Shown: positions 1 to 5,682 of the stretch, one piece after another
Layout of the letters: each line of letters starts with the position of its first letter
Numbering within the stretch: the first letter of the stretch is position 1
NCBI GenBank assembly: GCA_016295895.1
Contig: JAEDKI010000067.1
Span: 1 to 9,016 of the forward strand
Direction of reading: 5' to 3'
Origin: Clostridiaceae bacterium
GTDB lineage: Bacteria; Bacillota; Clostridia; Oscillospirales; Acutalibacteraceae
DNA: 9,016 bases
Made by a program: the position numbers and the translations under genes
The notes under the pieces: model-generated
What the model saw: the letters and a program-made list of their open reading frames with translations, nothing else
The model's database searches: none
What the model was told of the DNA's origin: nothing

Positions 1-2
1 AG

Positions 3-872
3 CCGTATAATTTGCTTGTTTTCGGTTGGAGTGTGCCGTTACCGGAAATTATTCATGAGATTGATGATTACGCAGTTAACGGAGGAAAAGTCAGAATCCT
101 TACAAGACATAAAAGCGAAGACGAAGCAAACACCGTATGCCCGTATTATAAGAAACACCGTAGTAAGAAGGCAAAAAGAGGTATTGATGATATCGATGAG
201 TTGAAACATTTAGAACTGATTCCCGAGGATCCGATTGATCCGTATGATTGGAAAAATGTAAATGATTATCTTGAGAAAGACGGAATTTGGACAGATCGAG
301 AAAAAATACCGACCAATATCCTTATTTTATGTCAGGATGGAATTGATAAGGTTGAGGCAGATGAAAAAGCAACGGTATTACTTTTAAATATCCGGAATTA
401 TTTAAGCGAAAAGAACTTAGATAAGAAAATCAATATTACAACAGAGATGAATTTACCGGAGAACCAGAAGCTCCTGCTGCATACCAGCATTAATGATTTT
501 ATCGTTGGTTCGGAAATTGCAAACAGGATGATGGTTCAAGTTGCAAATAATACTTGCATTTATTCAATATTCACAGAACTTCTGAACGACAATGGTGCGG
601 AAATTTATTTAAAAGATATCAGTGAATATGTCGGTAATAATAGCGAGTTTTCATTTAAGGATATTGAAAGGGCAGCAAGAAGCAGGGTGGATTTGCCGGG
701 AGAGGATAAGCAGGAAATTGCACTTGGCTGGATAAAGTTTGGAGGAGATATGGAAAAACCTGAAGTAATGCTGAATCCAACAGGTGATTTCAGAACGAAA
801 AAATTTCCGGAAAAAACACAAGATGAAACCATCAAGATAGTTGTTCTTGCAAACAATCCGAGTATGAAATAA
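3..872 (+). CDS. CASTOR/POLLUX-like ion channel, C-terminal part (5' truncated by window edge)
   Basis: This is the C-terminal ~290 residues of a protein resembling bacterial CASTOR/POLLUX-type channels, which are pore proteins with RCK-like NAD-binding domains. The frame is open to the window edge (codons for P, Y, N precede the TTG at 12), so the real start lies upstream and the TTG is an internal Leu. Visible family-like segments are a Rossmann-type opening strand (LLVFGWSVPLPEIIHEID), the strand NILILCQDG followed by an ADEKATVLLLNIRN helix, ITTEMN, a DFIVGSEIANRMM helix, EIYLKDISEYVG, and a C-terminal EVMLNPTGDF strand pair ending in IVVLANN. I see no membrane segment here; the pore part would be upstream. 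Bacterial homologues are usually about twice this length. The coding region is clearly AT-richer than the genes to its right. Family assignment is from motif recognition only. Whether the protein moves K+, Ca2+ or another ion cannot be read from this half. Confidence 0.72.
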   Translation, partial: PYNLLVFGWSVPLPEIIHEIDDYAVNGGKVRILTRHKSEDEANTVCPYYKKHRSKKAKRGIDDIDELKHLELIPEDPIDPYDWKNVNDYLEKDGIWTDREKIPTNILILCQDGIDKVEADEKATVLLLNIRNYLSEKNLDKKINITTEMNLPENQKLLLHTSINDFIVGSEIANRMMVQVANNTCIYSIFTELLNDNGAEIYLKDISEYVGNNSEFSFKDIERAARSRVDLPGEDKQEIALGWIKFGGDMEKPEVMLNPTGDFRTKKFPEKTQDETIKIVVLANNPSMK

Positions 873-912
873 ATTCTGTTCCGAATAATTCCAAAAATAA
901 TATCGTTGCTTT

Positions 913-963
913 AAAACGCTTGATTAAGGCAACATGGTTACCAATAAGTATGCTAAGCGTTTT
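913..963. repeat. 9-bp perfect inverted repeat in the channel/lipoprotein gap
   Basis: The arm AAAACGCTT at 913-921 is exactly complementary to AAGCGTTTT at 955-963, separated by 33 bases that contain a smaller TGGTtACCA palindrome. On the plus strand the right arm continues into a short T run. It could be a weak long-loop terminator for the channel gene, a protein-binding site, or a mobile-element scar. The sequence does not decide between these. Confidence 0.45.
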
Positions 964-1023
964 TGAATCAGGATGGAGAAAAAACCAAGAGATACCGAAC
1001 AGCTGATCGCATTAATAAAATGA

Positions 1024-1064
1024 ACCACGGCTGTGTCCGAAAGGGCACAGCCGTGGTGTGTTTT
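1024..1064. terminator. Strong bidirectional intrinsic terminator between convergent genes
   Basis: A 12-bp perfect stem (1024-1035 with 1046-1057) extends through one T-G and two C-G pairs to a GAAA tetraloop at 1039-1042, about 15 bp in all. On the plus strand it is followed by GTGTTTTCATTATT. On the minus strand it is followed by TCATTTTATTAAT. It lies between the plus-strand channel gene and the minus-strand lipoprotein gene, about 30 bases past the lipoprotein stop codon, so it can end both transcripts. Confidence 0.88.
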
Positions 1065-1090
1065 CATTATTAATCTGTTATGCCAATCAA

Positions 1091-1978
1091 TTATTTCTCG
1101 GCAAGAGTTGTTGTTTCGGAGGGGTCGGTTCTGTCAAGCTCATACTTGATTGAGTTCCTGTAACGGAGCTTAACGGGAACCGTGCCGACCTCGGCAAGAG
1201 TGCCCTGACCCGTAACGCTTGTGTCAACATCGATAACCTTGACATACTCGATGGCGTAAATCTCATCGGTCTCAACATTAGCGGTTATGATAATCTGGCA
1301 GTCGTTATATGTAAGGGTGGGTTTCTCAACGGTGAGATATTTCTCAGCCTTGTCAAACTCAGCCATAACCTCGTCGATATCGTTCATGTCGTATGCCTTT
1401 TCGATTGTCTGAGGCAGAGCGGGGCTCTTGAGAGTGAGGGTAATGGTTCTCTTGAGGCCGTCGTCAACGCAGGTTGCGCTCTCGATATCCTCGAGAGTCA
1501 GGGCGCTGACATAGTTCTCACCCTTAACGGGCATGAAGTCCTTGAGATCCTCGCCGTATTCAAGCTCTGCTCCGTCATTGTGAAGCATGTAGCTGTCAAG
1601 AGAAGTGATTGCGGAATTGATATACTGATTGTCGCTCATCGGGATTGAGTCGCCGTTTGCGTCAACCTGCTTCTCAATCTTCTTTTTCTGGCTCATCTTA
1701 ACGGCGGCTTTTACGCCCTTGATTTCGTTGATATGAAGATTGAAATATTCAAAAATCGTCTGAGTATTTGCCTGAAGCTTTTCGGGAGAATAGGTTGTGT
1801 CGGTTACAACCTGACTCTCTTCGTCGTATGAAGTGGTGATGTCGGTCGGGAGAGGAGTTTTAACGTTAACGGTTGTGGTTGTAGTTTCATCCTCGGTTGT
1901 TGAAGAACAGCCCGCAAAGGCAAACATGAAAGAAAAGACGAGAATGATGCTGACCGCAGCAAGAATCTTTTTGTTCAT
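1091..1978 (-). CDS. Putative lipoprotein of unknown function
   Basis: A 295-residue exported lipoprotein. Residues 1-23 form a type II signal peptide (MNKK, a hydrophobic core, then FAFAG), and Cys24 is the predicted lipidated residue, so the protein should be anchored on the outer face of the cytoplasmic membrane. A Ser/Thr/Glu-rich linker follows at about 25-60 (including TTTTT), then a folded region from about 65. That region has a Lys-rich helix (KMSQKKKIEKQ, ~94-104) and several alternating strand-like segments (RTITLTLKS, QIIITANVETD, EYVKVIDVD, VKLRYRNSIKYEL). The strand pattern could suit a LolA/LppX-like lipoprotein fold, but I do not recognise a named family. ATG at 1978 has an AAAGGAG ribosome site at 1989-1995, 10 bases upstream. 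The gene has its own promoter and ends at a strong terminator, so it is probably a single-gene transcript that may also receive readthrough from the peptidase gene. Confidence 0.8.
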   Translation of the reverse strand: MNKKILAAVSIILVFSFMFAFAGCSSTTEDETTTTTVNVKTPLPTDITTSYDEESQVVTDTTYSPEKLQANTQTIFEYFNLHINEIKGVKAAVKMSQKKKIEKQVDANGDSIPMSDNQYINSAITSLDSYMLHNDGAELEYGEDLKDFMPVKGENYVSALTLEDIESATCVDDGLKRTITLTLKSPALPQTIEKAYDMNDIDEVMAEFDKAEKYLTVEKPTLTYNDCQIIITANVETDEIYAIEYVKVIDVDTSVTGQGTLAEVGTVPVKLRYRNSIKYELDRTDPSETTTLAEK

Positions 1979-2000
1979 TCGGTTTAATCTCCTTTCGCAG

Positions 2001-2016
2001 GCGGCGGCTCCGCCGC
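2001..2016. other. GC-rich hairpin in the lipoprotein gene leader
   Basis: GCGGCG (2001-2006) pairs with CGCCGC (2011-2016) around a 4-base loop. It lies between the predicted transcription start and the ribosome site of the lipoprotein gene (SD at 1989-1995), five bases above the SD in the mRNA. No U tract follows, so it is not a terminator. It might stabilise the mRNA 5' end or be a small dispersed repeat. Confidence 0.45.
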
Positions 2017-2044
2017 ACGGCGATAATTTAATATTAACGGAAAC

Positions 2045-2053
2045 ATTATATCA
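2045..2053 (-). promoter_or_regulatory. Extended -10 promoter of the lipoprotein gene
   Basis: Read on the minus strand the sequence is TGATATAAT, a perfect TATAAT -10 box preceded by the TGN extension (TG at 2052-2053). I see no good -35 at 16-18 bases upstream, which is usual for extended -10 promoters. The predicted start of transcription near 2038 gives a leader of about 60 bases containing the GC hairpin. Confidence 0.6.
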
Positions 2054-2150
2054 CATTGAATCGCAAAAATCAGCCGATTTTCAAGAAATATTGAATTTTG
2101 TTGAAAACGGATAATTTCAGGCTTTTCGTTTGTTAAATTTGCCCAATGAA

Positions 2151-3422
2151 TTATACATTAAGTCCTTTTTCGTCATAGAGGAAAAGGGTTTCAAGGCAGA
2201 TATCAACGCTTGCTTCGATTGTTTTAAGGTCGAGATTTTCGTGAGTATCAAGCCTTGTGTGATAATAGCGGGCGGGGGCGGGATCCATGGCTGCGAACGA
2301 AGCGGCTTTTATTCCGCTCTTGCTCTTTGAAACTGCGGCGGCATCCGATGCGCCGAGGAAAACGGCTTTATAAGGAAGGTCATAGCCTGCAATTTTTCCG
2401 CCCTCTTTAACGAGCTTACAGGCTTCGGGGTCGTTTTTGACCGTGAAGGTCATATCCTTGTTATAAACTGCCATATAGTCAAAATCACGCAGGGTATCAA
2501 GGCCGACGAAAACGGTTTCAACATCGGAAAGCTCCTCGCCGTGCTTTTTGCAGAAATCCTTTGCGCCTCTGAGGCCGATTTCCTCAGAGCCTGTGCAGAG
2601 AGCCATAACCTCGGTGTTTTCAAAGCGGATGTTGTTATCCTCAAGGAATTTCATAACTGCAATTGAAGCAAAACAGCCCGTCAGATTGTCGTTTGCGCCC
2701 TCAACAATGCGGTTTTTGTCATAGAAAAACGATGCGCCGAGGAAAATAACGATGAATCCGAGCAGAATGTAGCTGATAACATCAACTGCGGTTGATGTTA
2801 CAAATTCGGGATTAAGGCTGCATTTGATGATGATAACGACATCGCAGACAGCGGTGAAGATAACGCCGACAAAGCTGCCGCCGATCATGGGAACAACGAG
2901 CTTCGGGCCGCCGTAATAGGTGAAGCGCCATTCCATTGAGGAATCCGCATGACCCGAGAAAATTATGCGGCGCTTGGTTTCGCCCGACGCTTTCCGCACG
3001 CCGTAGGTGTTATGAGAAGTCTTTTTCGGCATGAAAACATCAAGGGTTTCACGGTAGAAAAGGAACTCGGTAACAATGAAGAAAAGGCAGATTGCCGCAA
3101 GAGCAACGGAAACATAGAAAAGCGGCACGATTGCAAAATACTGAGCAATAAAGAAGATGATCGATGAAACGGTCATCAGAGTGACTGAAAGAGGAATCCA
3201 GCCCAAAAATGCCTTTGGATGAACCGTGTAGGAATCGGTTTTAACATCGTCACAGCAGGTTTTAAGCTCCTCTGACATGAATTCGATTCCCTTTTCTTCC
3301 TGCTCGGTGCCGGAAAATCTGGGGCCGATCTCCTTGCAAACCTTTTTGATGCTTCTTGCAACATAGTTTGCATACATTCGGCGGGTTGAGGGGTAGTTTT
3401 TGACGCTTTCGTTTGCTTTCAA
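2151..3422 (-). CDS. Membrane-embedded M28-family zinc peptidase
   Basis: A 423-residue probable zinc aminopeptidase of the M28 family. All metal-site motifs are present: GHADS (His158, Asp160), GANDNLTG (Asp245, predicted bridging ligand), GSEEIG (Glu280/281, general base and ligand), LDT (Asp309) and YYHTRLDT (His388). Two predicted transmembrane pairs occur: about 72-96 with 97-123, and about 174-201 with 214-234. The second pair falls inside the catalytic domain, between the first two metal motifs, where classical M28 enzymes have only about a dozen residues. There is no cleavable signal peptide, and basic residues around 133-152 favour a cytoplasmic active site (inference). Start: TTG at 3422, because AAAGGAG sits 8 bases upstream and no in-frame ATG or GTG is nearby; the next ATG is codon 16, well inside the N-terminal region. 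The substrate is unknown. It is divergent from the VanY-type carboxypeptidase gene and has no clear terminator before the lipoprotein gene. Confidence 0.85.
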   Translation of the reverse strand: MKANESVKNYPSTRRMYANYVARSIKKVCKEIGPRFSGTEQEEKGIEFMSEELKTCCDDVKTDSYTVHPKAFLGWIPLSVTLMTVSSIIFFIAQYFAIVPLFYVSVALAAICLFFIVTEFLFYRETLDVFMPKKTSHNTYGVRKASGETKRRIIFSGHADSSMEWRFTYYGGPKLVVPMIGGSFVGVIFTAVCDVVIIIKCSLNPEFVTSTAVDVISYILLGFIVIFLGASFFYDKNRIVEGANDNLTGCFASIAVMKFLEDNNIRFENTEVMALCTGSEEIGLRGAKDFCKKHGEELSDVETVFVGLDTLRDFDYMAVYNKDMTFTVKNDPEACKLVKEGGKIAGYDLPYKAVFLGASDAAAVSKSKSGIKAASFAAMDPAPARYYHTRLDTHENLDLKTIEASVDICLETLFLYDEKGLNV

Positions 3423-3430
3423 AGCAAAGT

Positions 3431-3437
3431 CTCCTTT
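3431..3437 (-). promoter_or_regulatory. Ribosome binding site fixing the TTG start of the M28 peptidase
   Basis: Minus-strand AAAGGAG lies 8 bases before the TTG at 3422-3420. It is the only strong Shine-Dalgarno match near the 5' end of the frame and supports TTG initiation. Confidence 0.75.
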
Positions 3438-3470
3438 CGTGTTGAGCCTGCACAGCTCTTTGTTTCTTTT

Positions 3471-3499
3471 TTATTAACAATGCGATTTTTATTTGACAA
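3471..3499 (-). promoter_or_regulatory. Promoter of the M28 peptidase gene
   Basis: On the minus strand TTGTCA (3499-3494), a 17-base spacer and TAATAA (3476-3471) form a sigma-A-type promoter. Its -35 box overlaps the -35 box of the divergent promoter on the other strand by five bases. The predicted leader is about 40 bases. Confidence 0.62.
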
Positions 3500-3521
3500 C
3501 CGCTAAAGTTCGGATTAAAAT
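3493..3521 (+). promoter_or_regulatory. Promoter of the VanY-type carboxypeptidase gene
   Basis: Consensus TTGACA (3493-3498), exactly 17 bases, then TAAAAT (3516-3521). This near-perfect sigma-A-type promoter lies 35 bases upstream of the ATG at 3556, with GAGG at 3545-3548 as ribosome site. Confidence 0.82.
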
Positions 3522-3555
3522 AGAATATATTAAAATTTGTTTTTGAGGTAAAAAT

Positions 3556-4431
3556 ATGAAAAAGATACTGACTTTGATTCTCTTTGCGATTCTTGCCGCC
3601 GTGCTTATCGGCTACGGAATCGTCACCGCAGTTAAAAGCAAGGGCAATTCCCCGACCATCGACGCAGGCGCCGAATCTTACGCTTTTTCGGAAAATCTGA
3701 CGAACGGCACGGAAGCCGCCGCCACCTCCGATTATTTTAACAGCGAAACGCTTTCTCCGTCAACAGCCGCCGAAACCGTGGCTCAGAGCGTTGCACAGAC
3801 AATCGGCAATAAAATCACGGATTACGCCTATGCTTATGCAGGCTTCACTCCCGCTTATGCGAACATGAATGTCAGCGATTGGAGAATGATTCTTGTTAAC
3901 AGAGATTACATTCTGCCCGACGATTACGAGGTTAAGCTTGCGCCGTCAATAACCGACGATGAGGACAGTTGCCCGCTGGACTACAGGGTTGCTCCGCATT
4001 ATAATGAAATGTATCTTGCCGCTCTCAAGGACGGAGTTGAGCTGACCCCGATTTCGGGCTACCGCTCTGTTGAGAGGCAGACAAATAATTTTGAAAGAAA
4101 AATTCAGACCTATATGGATCAGGGCTACGGAAAGGTTGAAGCCACTCAGATGGCGGCTAAAATCATTCTGCCCCCGGGAACGAGCGAACACAACGCCGGC
4201 CTTGCAATGGATATCTGCAGTCTTTACGAAAGCTTTGAAAACACCGACGAATTCAAGTGGCTGAGCGAAAATGCCGCAGACTACGGCTTCATTCTGCGCT
4301 ACCCGAAGGATAAGCAGGATATTACCAAAATAATCTATGAGCCGTGGCATTGGAGATATGTCGGAGTTGAAGCCGCAAAAGCGATGAAGGCAAGCGGTCA
4401 ATGCTTTGAAGAGTATCTCGGCGTGGCTTGA
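3556..4431 (+). CDS. VanY-type D-alanyl-D-alanine carboxypeptidase (peptidase M15B)
   Basis: A 291-residue membrane-anchored zinc D,D-carboxypeptidase, expected to remove the terminal D-Ala from peptidoglycan stem peptides outside the membrane. Residues 4-26 are an uncleaved-looking N-terminal anchor (KKILTLILFAILAAVLIGYGIV), followed by a low-complexity Ser/Thr/Ala/Glu linker to about 85 that spans part of the wall. The catalytic domain is about 105-285. It shows SGYRS (167-171, substrate-binding Arg170), the metal motif SEHNAGLAMD (His212, Asp219) and EPWHWRYVG (Glu262 as general base, His265 as third ligand), as in VanX/VanY/DacB-like enzymes. ATG at 3556 follows GAGG at 7 bases. No van regulatory or ligase genes are nearby, so a housekeeping wall-trimming role is likelier than glycopeptide resistance (inference). 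The gene ends one base before the stop codon of the convergent glycosyl transferase gene, with no terminator visible. Confidence 0.9.
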   Translation: MKKILTLILFAILAAVLIGYGIVTAVKSKGNSPTIDAGAESYAFSENLTNGTEAAATSDYFNSETLSPSTAAETVAQSVAQTIGNKITDYAYAYAGFTPAYANMNVSDWRMILVNRDYILPDDYEVKLAPSITDDEDSCPLDYRVAPHYNEMYLAALKDGVELTPISGYRSVERQTNNFERKIQTYMDQGYGKVEATQMAAKIILPPGTSEHNAGLAMDICSLYESFENTDEFKWLSENAADYGFILRYPKDKQDITKIIYEPWHWRYVGVEAAKAMKASGQCFEEYLGVA

Positions 4432-4432
4432 A

Positions 4433-5023
4433 TTAAGGGTTGCGGGAGTTGCCCGCTTCGCCGCCCTCCGAAATATTTTCTCTTTTGAGAACAACAAAAA
4501 CGGTCTTAAATAAAATTTTAATATCAAGCCAAAGGCTCTGTTTGTCAACATATTCCTTGTCAAACAGGGCTTTTTCTTCGAGCGTGAGCTTATCTCTGCC
4601 GTTAATCTGAGCAAGCCCGGTTATGCCGGGGCGCACGGAATATACATTATATTCTTTGCGGAGAACTCTGATTTCCTTTTCCTCGGGAATCAGCGGTCTC
4701 GGGCCGACAAAGCTCATGTCGCCTTTCAGAACATTATATAACTGCGGAAGCTCGTCAAGGCTTGTTTTTCTCAGGAACCTGCCGCATCGGGTTATGCAGC
4801 TCCCCGATTCGCAAAGCTCGCTTGTGGCGGCGTTGCGGGTGTCGGTTTTCATGGTTCTGAACTTATAGATATAGAAAAGCTTATTGCCCATTCCGACTCT
4901 GTACTGCTTAAAAAACACAGGCGTTCCCGAATCAATGACGATTGCAAGGCTGATGATGAGGAACAGCGGAATAAGTATGATAATGAGCAAAAGGCTTGCG
5001 GTAAAATCAAAAATCCGTTTCAT
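4433..5023 (-). CDS. Monotopic phosphoglycosyl transferase (bacterial sugar transferase)
   Basis: A 196-residue bacterial sugar transferase of the WcaJ/PglC C-terminal-domain type. It transfers a sugar-1-phosphate from a nucleotide sugar to undecaprenyl phosphate, the first membrane step of capsule, exopolysaccharide or glycan assembly. It has KRIFDF at the N-terminus, a reentrant hydrophobic helix at about 9-30 with a Pro near 19, PVFFKQYRVG, FYIYKFRTM, the catalytic Asp-Glu pair in SLDELPQLYNVLKGDMSFVGPRP (Asp90, Glu91), and RPGITGLAQINGRD. The length matches minimal PglC-like enzymes. I chose ATG 5023 because GAGAGG lies 6 bases upstream and family members start with KRIFD. A longer start at ATG 5053 would overlap the upstream stop codon as TAATG and add 10 residues without homology. 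It is the last gene of the prfB cluster. No other glycan genes are adjacent, so the sugar and final polymer cannot be named. Confidence 0.88.
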   Translation of the reverse strand: MKRIFDFTASLLLIIILIPLFLIISLAIVIDSGTPVFFKQYRVGMGNKLFYIYKFRTMKTDTRNAATSELCESGSCITRCGRFLRKTSLDELPQLYNVLKGDMSFVGPRPLIPEEKEIRVLRKEYNVYSVRPGITGLAQINGRDKLTLEEKALFDKEYVDKQSLWLDIKILFKTVFVVLKRENISEGGEAGNSRNP

Positions 5024-5029
5024 TTTACA

Positions 5030-5035
5030 CCTCTC
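5030..5035 (-). promoter_or_regulatory. Ribosome binding site choosing the sugar transferase start
   Basis: Minus-strand GAGAGG, 6 bases before ATG 5023. The alternative ATG at 5053 has only a poor GCAGGC-like match, so the shorter protein is preferred. Confidence 0.6.
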
Positions 5036-5052
5036 GGACGGTATCCCCGGCA

Positions 5053-5664
5053 TTATTTTGCCTGCTTGCCCGACCAGAAAATATAGTCGGCAATCAGAAC
5101 GGCTCTTGTCGGCGCAGCCTCAAGCCCGTCATAGCAAACGGGGGGAGCAAAAAGAAAATACTCTCCCGGAGCAACCTGCGAAAGGTCAAGCCCCTCAAGA
5201 ATCGCAACCGAATTCTGAAGAAACGCCTTGTGCGGCGGCGCTTCGTTGCCTTTGCAGCCGACCGAAAGGGAATCCGTGCCGATAAGCTTCAGACCTCTGT
5301 CGGCAAGCTCCTGAGCCGAGGAATCCATAAAAAACGCTCTGCCCCCGCCCTTGACAATCAGTCTCTCGCATTTCTTGGGAAAAAAGCGGTCAACATAGTC
5401 GCCCGTTATCACTCCTGCGGGAACCTGAATGACCCTGCACGGGCCGACAAAGGCGTCAAGCGGAAGCTTTTCTATTGAATCGCCGTCAGGCAGAAAATGC
5501 AGAGGGGCGTCAACATGCGTTGCGGTGTGAACGCCTGCGTGAACCGCCGAAAGGTTATAACAGCAGTCCTCGCCTATCTCGGCAACCCTCTCCGCCTCGG
5601 GCTTCGGGTCGCCGGGATAAATCTCACACGAGAAATATTTTTTTGAAATGTCTATCAGCTTCAT
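5053..5664 (-). CDS. Cyclase-family (kynurenine formamidase-like) metal-dependent hydrolase
   Basis: A 203-residue soluble enzyme of the cyclase/KynB superfamily (PF04199-like), which hydrolyses amide or ester bonds with a bound metal pair. The signature metal motif is at 46-56, HTATHVDAPLH (His46, His50, Asp52, His56), a variant of the usual HxGTHxDxPxH with Ala for Gly at 48. Further family-like segments are IGTDSLSV (128-135), HKAFL (145-149) and ILEGLDL (155-161), the last probably carrying the acidic active-site residue Glu157. The length is normal. ATG 5664 has GAGG 7 bases upstream. The gene starts 18 bases after the prfB stop codon and ends where the sugar transferase region begins, so the three are probably cotranscribed. 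A true kynurenine formamidase role is unsupported, since no tryptophan-degradation genes are visible; the natural substrate is unknown. Confidence 0.82.
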   Translation of the reverse strand: MKLIDISKKYFSCEIYPGDPKPEAERVAEIGEDCCYNLSAVHAGVHTATHVDAPLHFLPDGDSIEKLPLDAFVGPCRVIQVPAGVITGDYVDRFFPKKCERLIVKGGGRAFFMDSSAQELADRGLKLIGTDSLSVGCKGNEAPPHKAFLQNSVAILEGLDLSQVAPGEYFLFAPPVCYDGLEAAPTRAVLIADYIFWSGKQAK

Positions 5665-5682
5665 GCCGTAGCCTCGCTTGTT

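Noticed and set aside
12..14. TTG at 12 as a true start for the channel gene
   Set aside because: No ribosome site precedes it, the frame is open to the window edge, and the residue falls inside the first strand of the NAD-binding domain.
2060..2150. Terminator after the M28 peptidase gene
   Set aside because: Only a short AAAATC/GATTTT stem is present, without a GC-rich base or a proper U tract. It is too weak to call.
3423..3555. Riboswitch or structured leader in the divergent region
   Set aside because: Both predicted leaders are under about 45 bases and no aptamer-like pattern is visible.
3556..4431. Vancomycin resistance role for the VanY-type gene
   Set aside because: No vanA/B ligase, vanH, vanX or two-component regulator is nearby. 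M15B carboxypeptidases are common housekeeping enzymes in Clostridia.
3946..4614. 222-residue minus-strand open frame across the carboxypeptidase and transferase genes
   Set aside because: It is antisense to the well-supported M15 carboxypeptidase and then lies in another frame of the transferase gene. It has no ribosome site, and its composition is that of a shadow frame.
5024..5053. Longer start of the sugar transferase at ATG 5053 with TAATG stop-start overlap
   Set aside because: The overlap is attractive for translational coupling, but ATG 5023 has a much better ribosome site and matches the family N-terminus. It remains a possible alternative.
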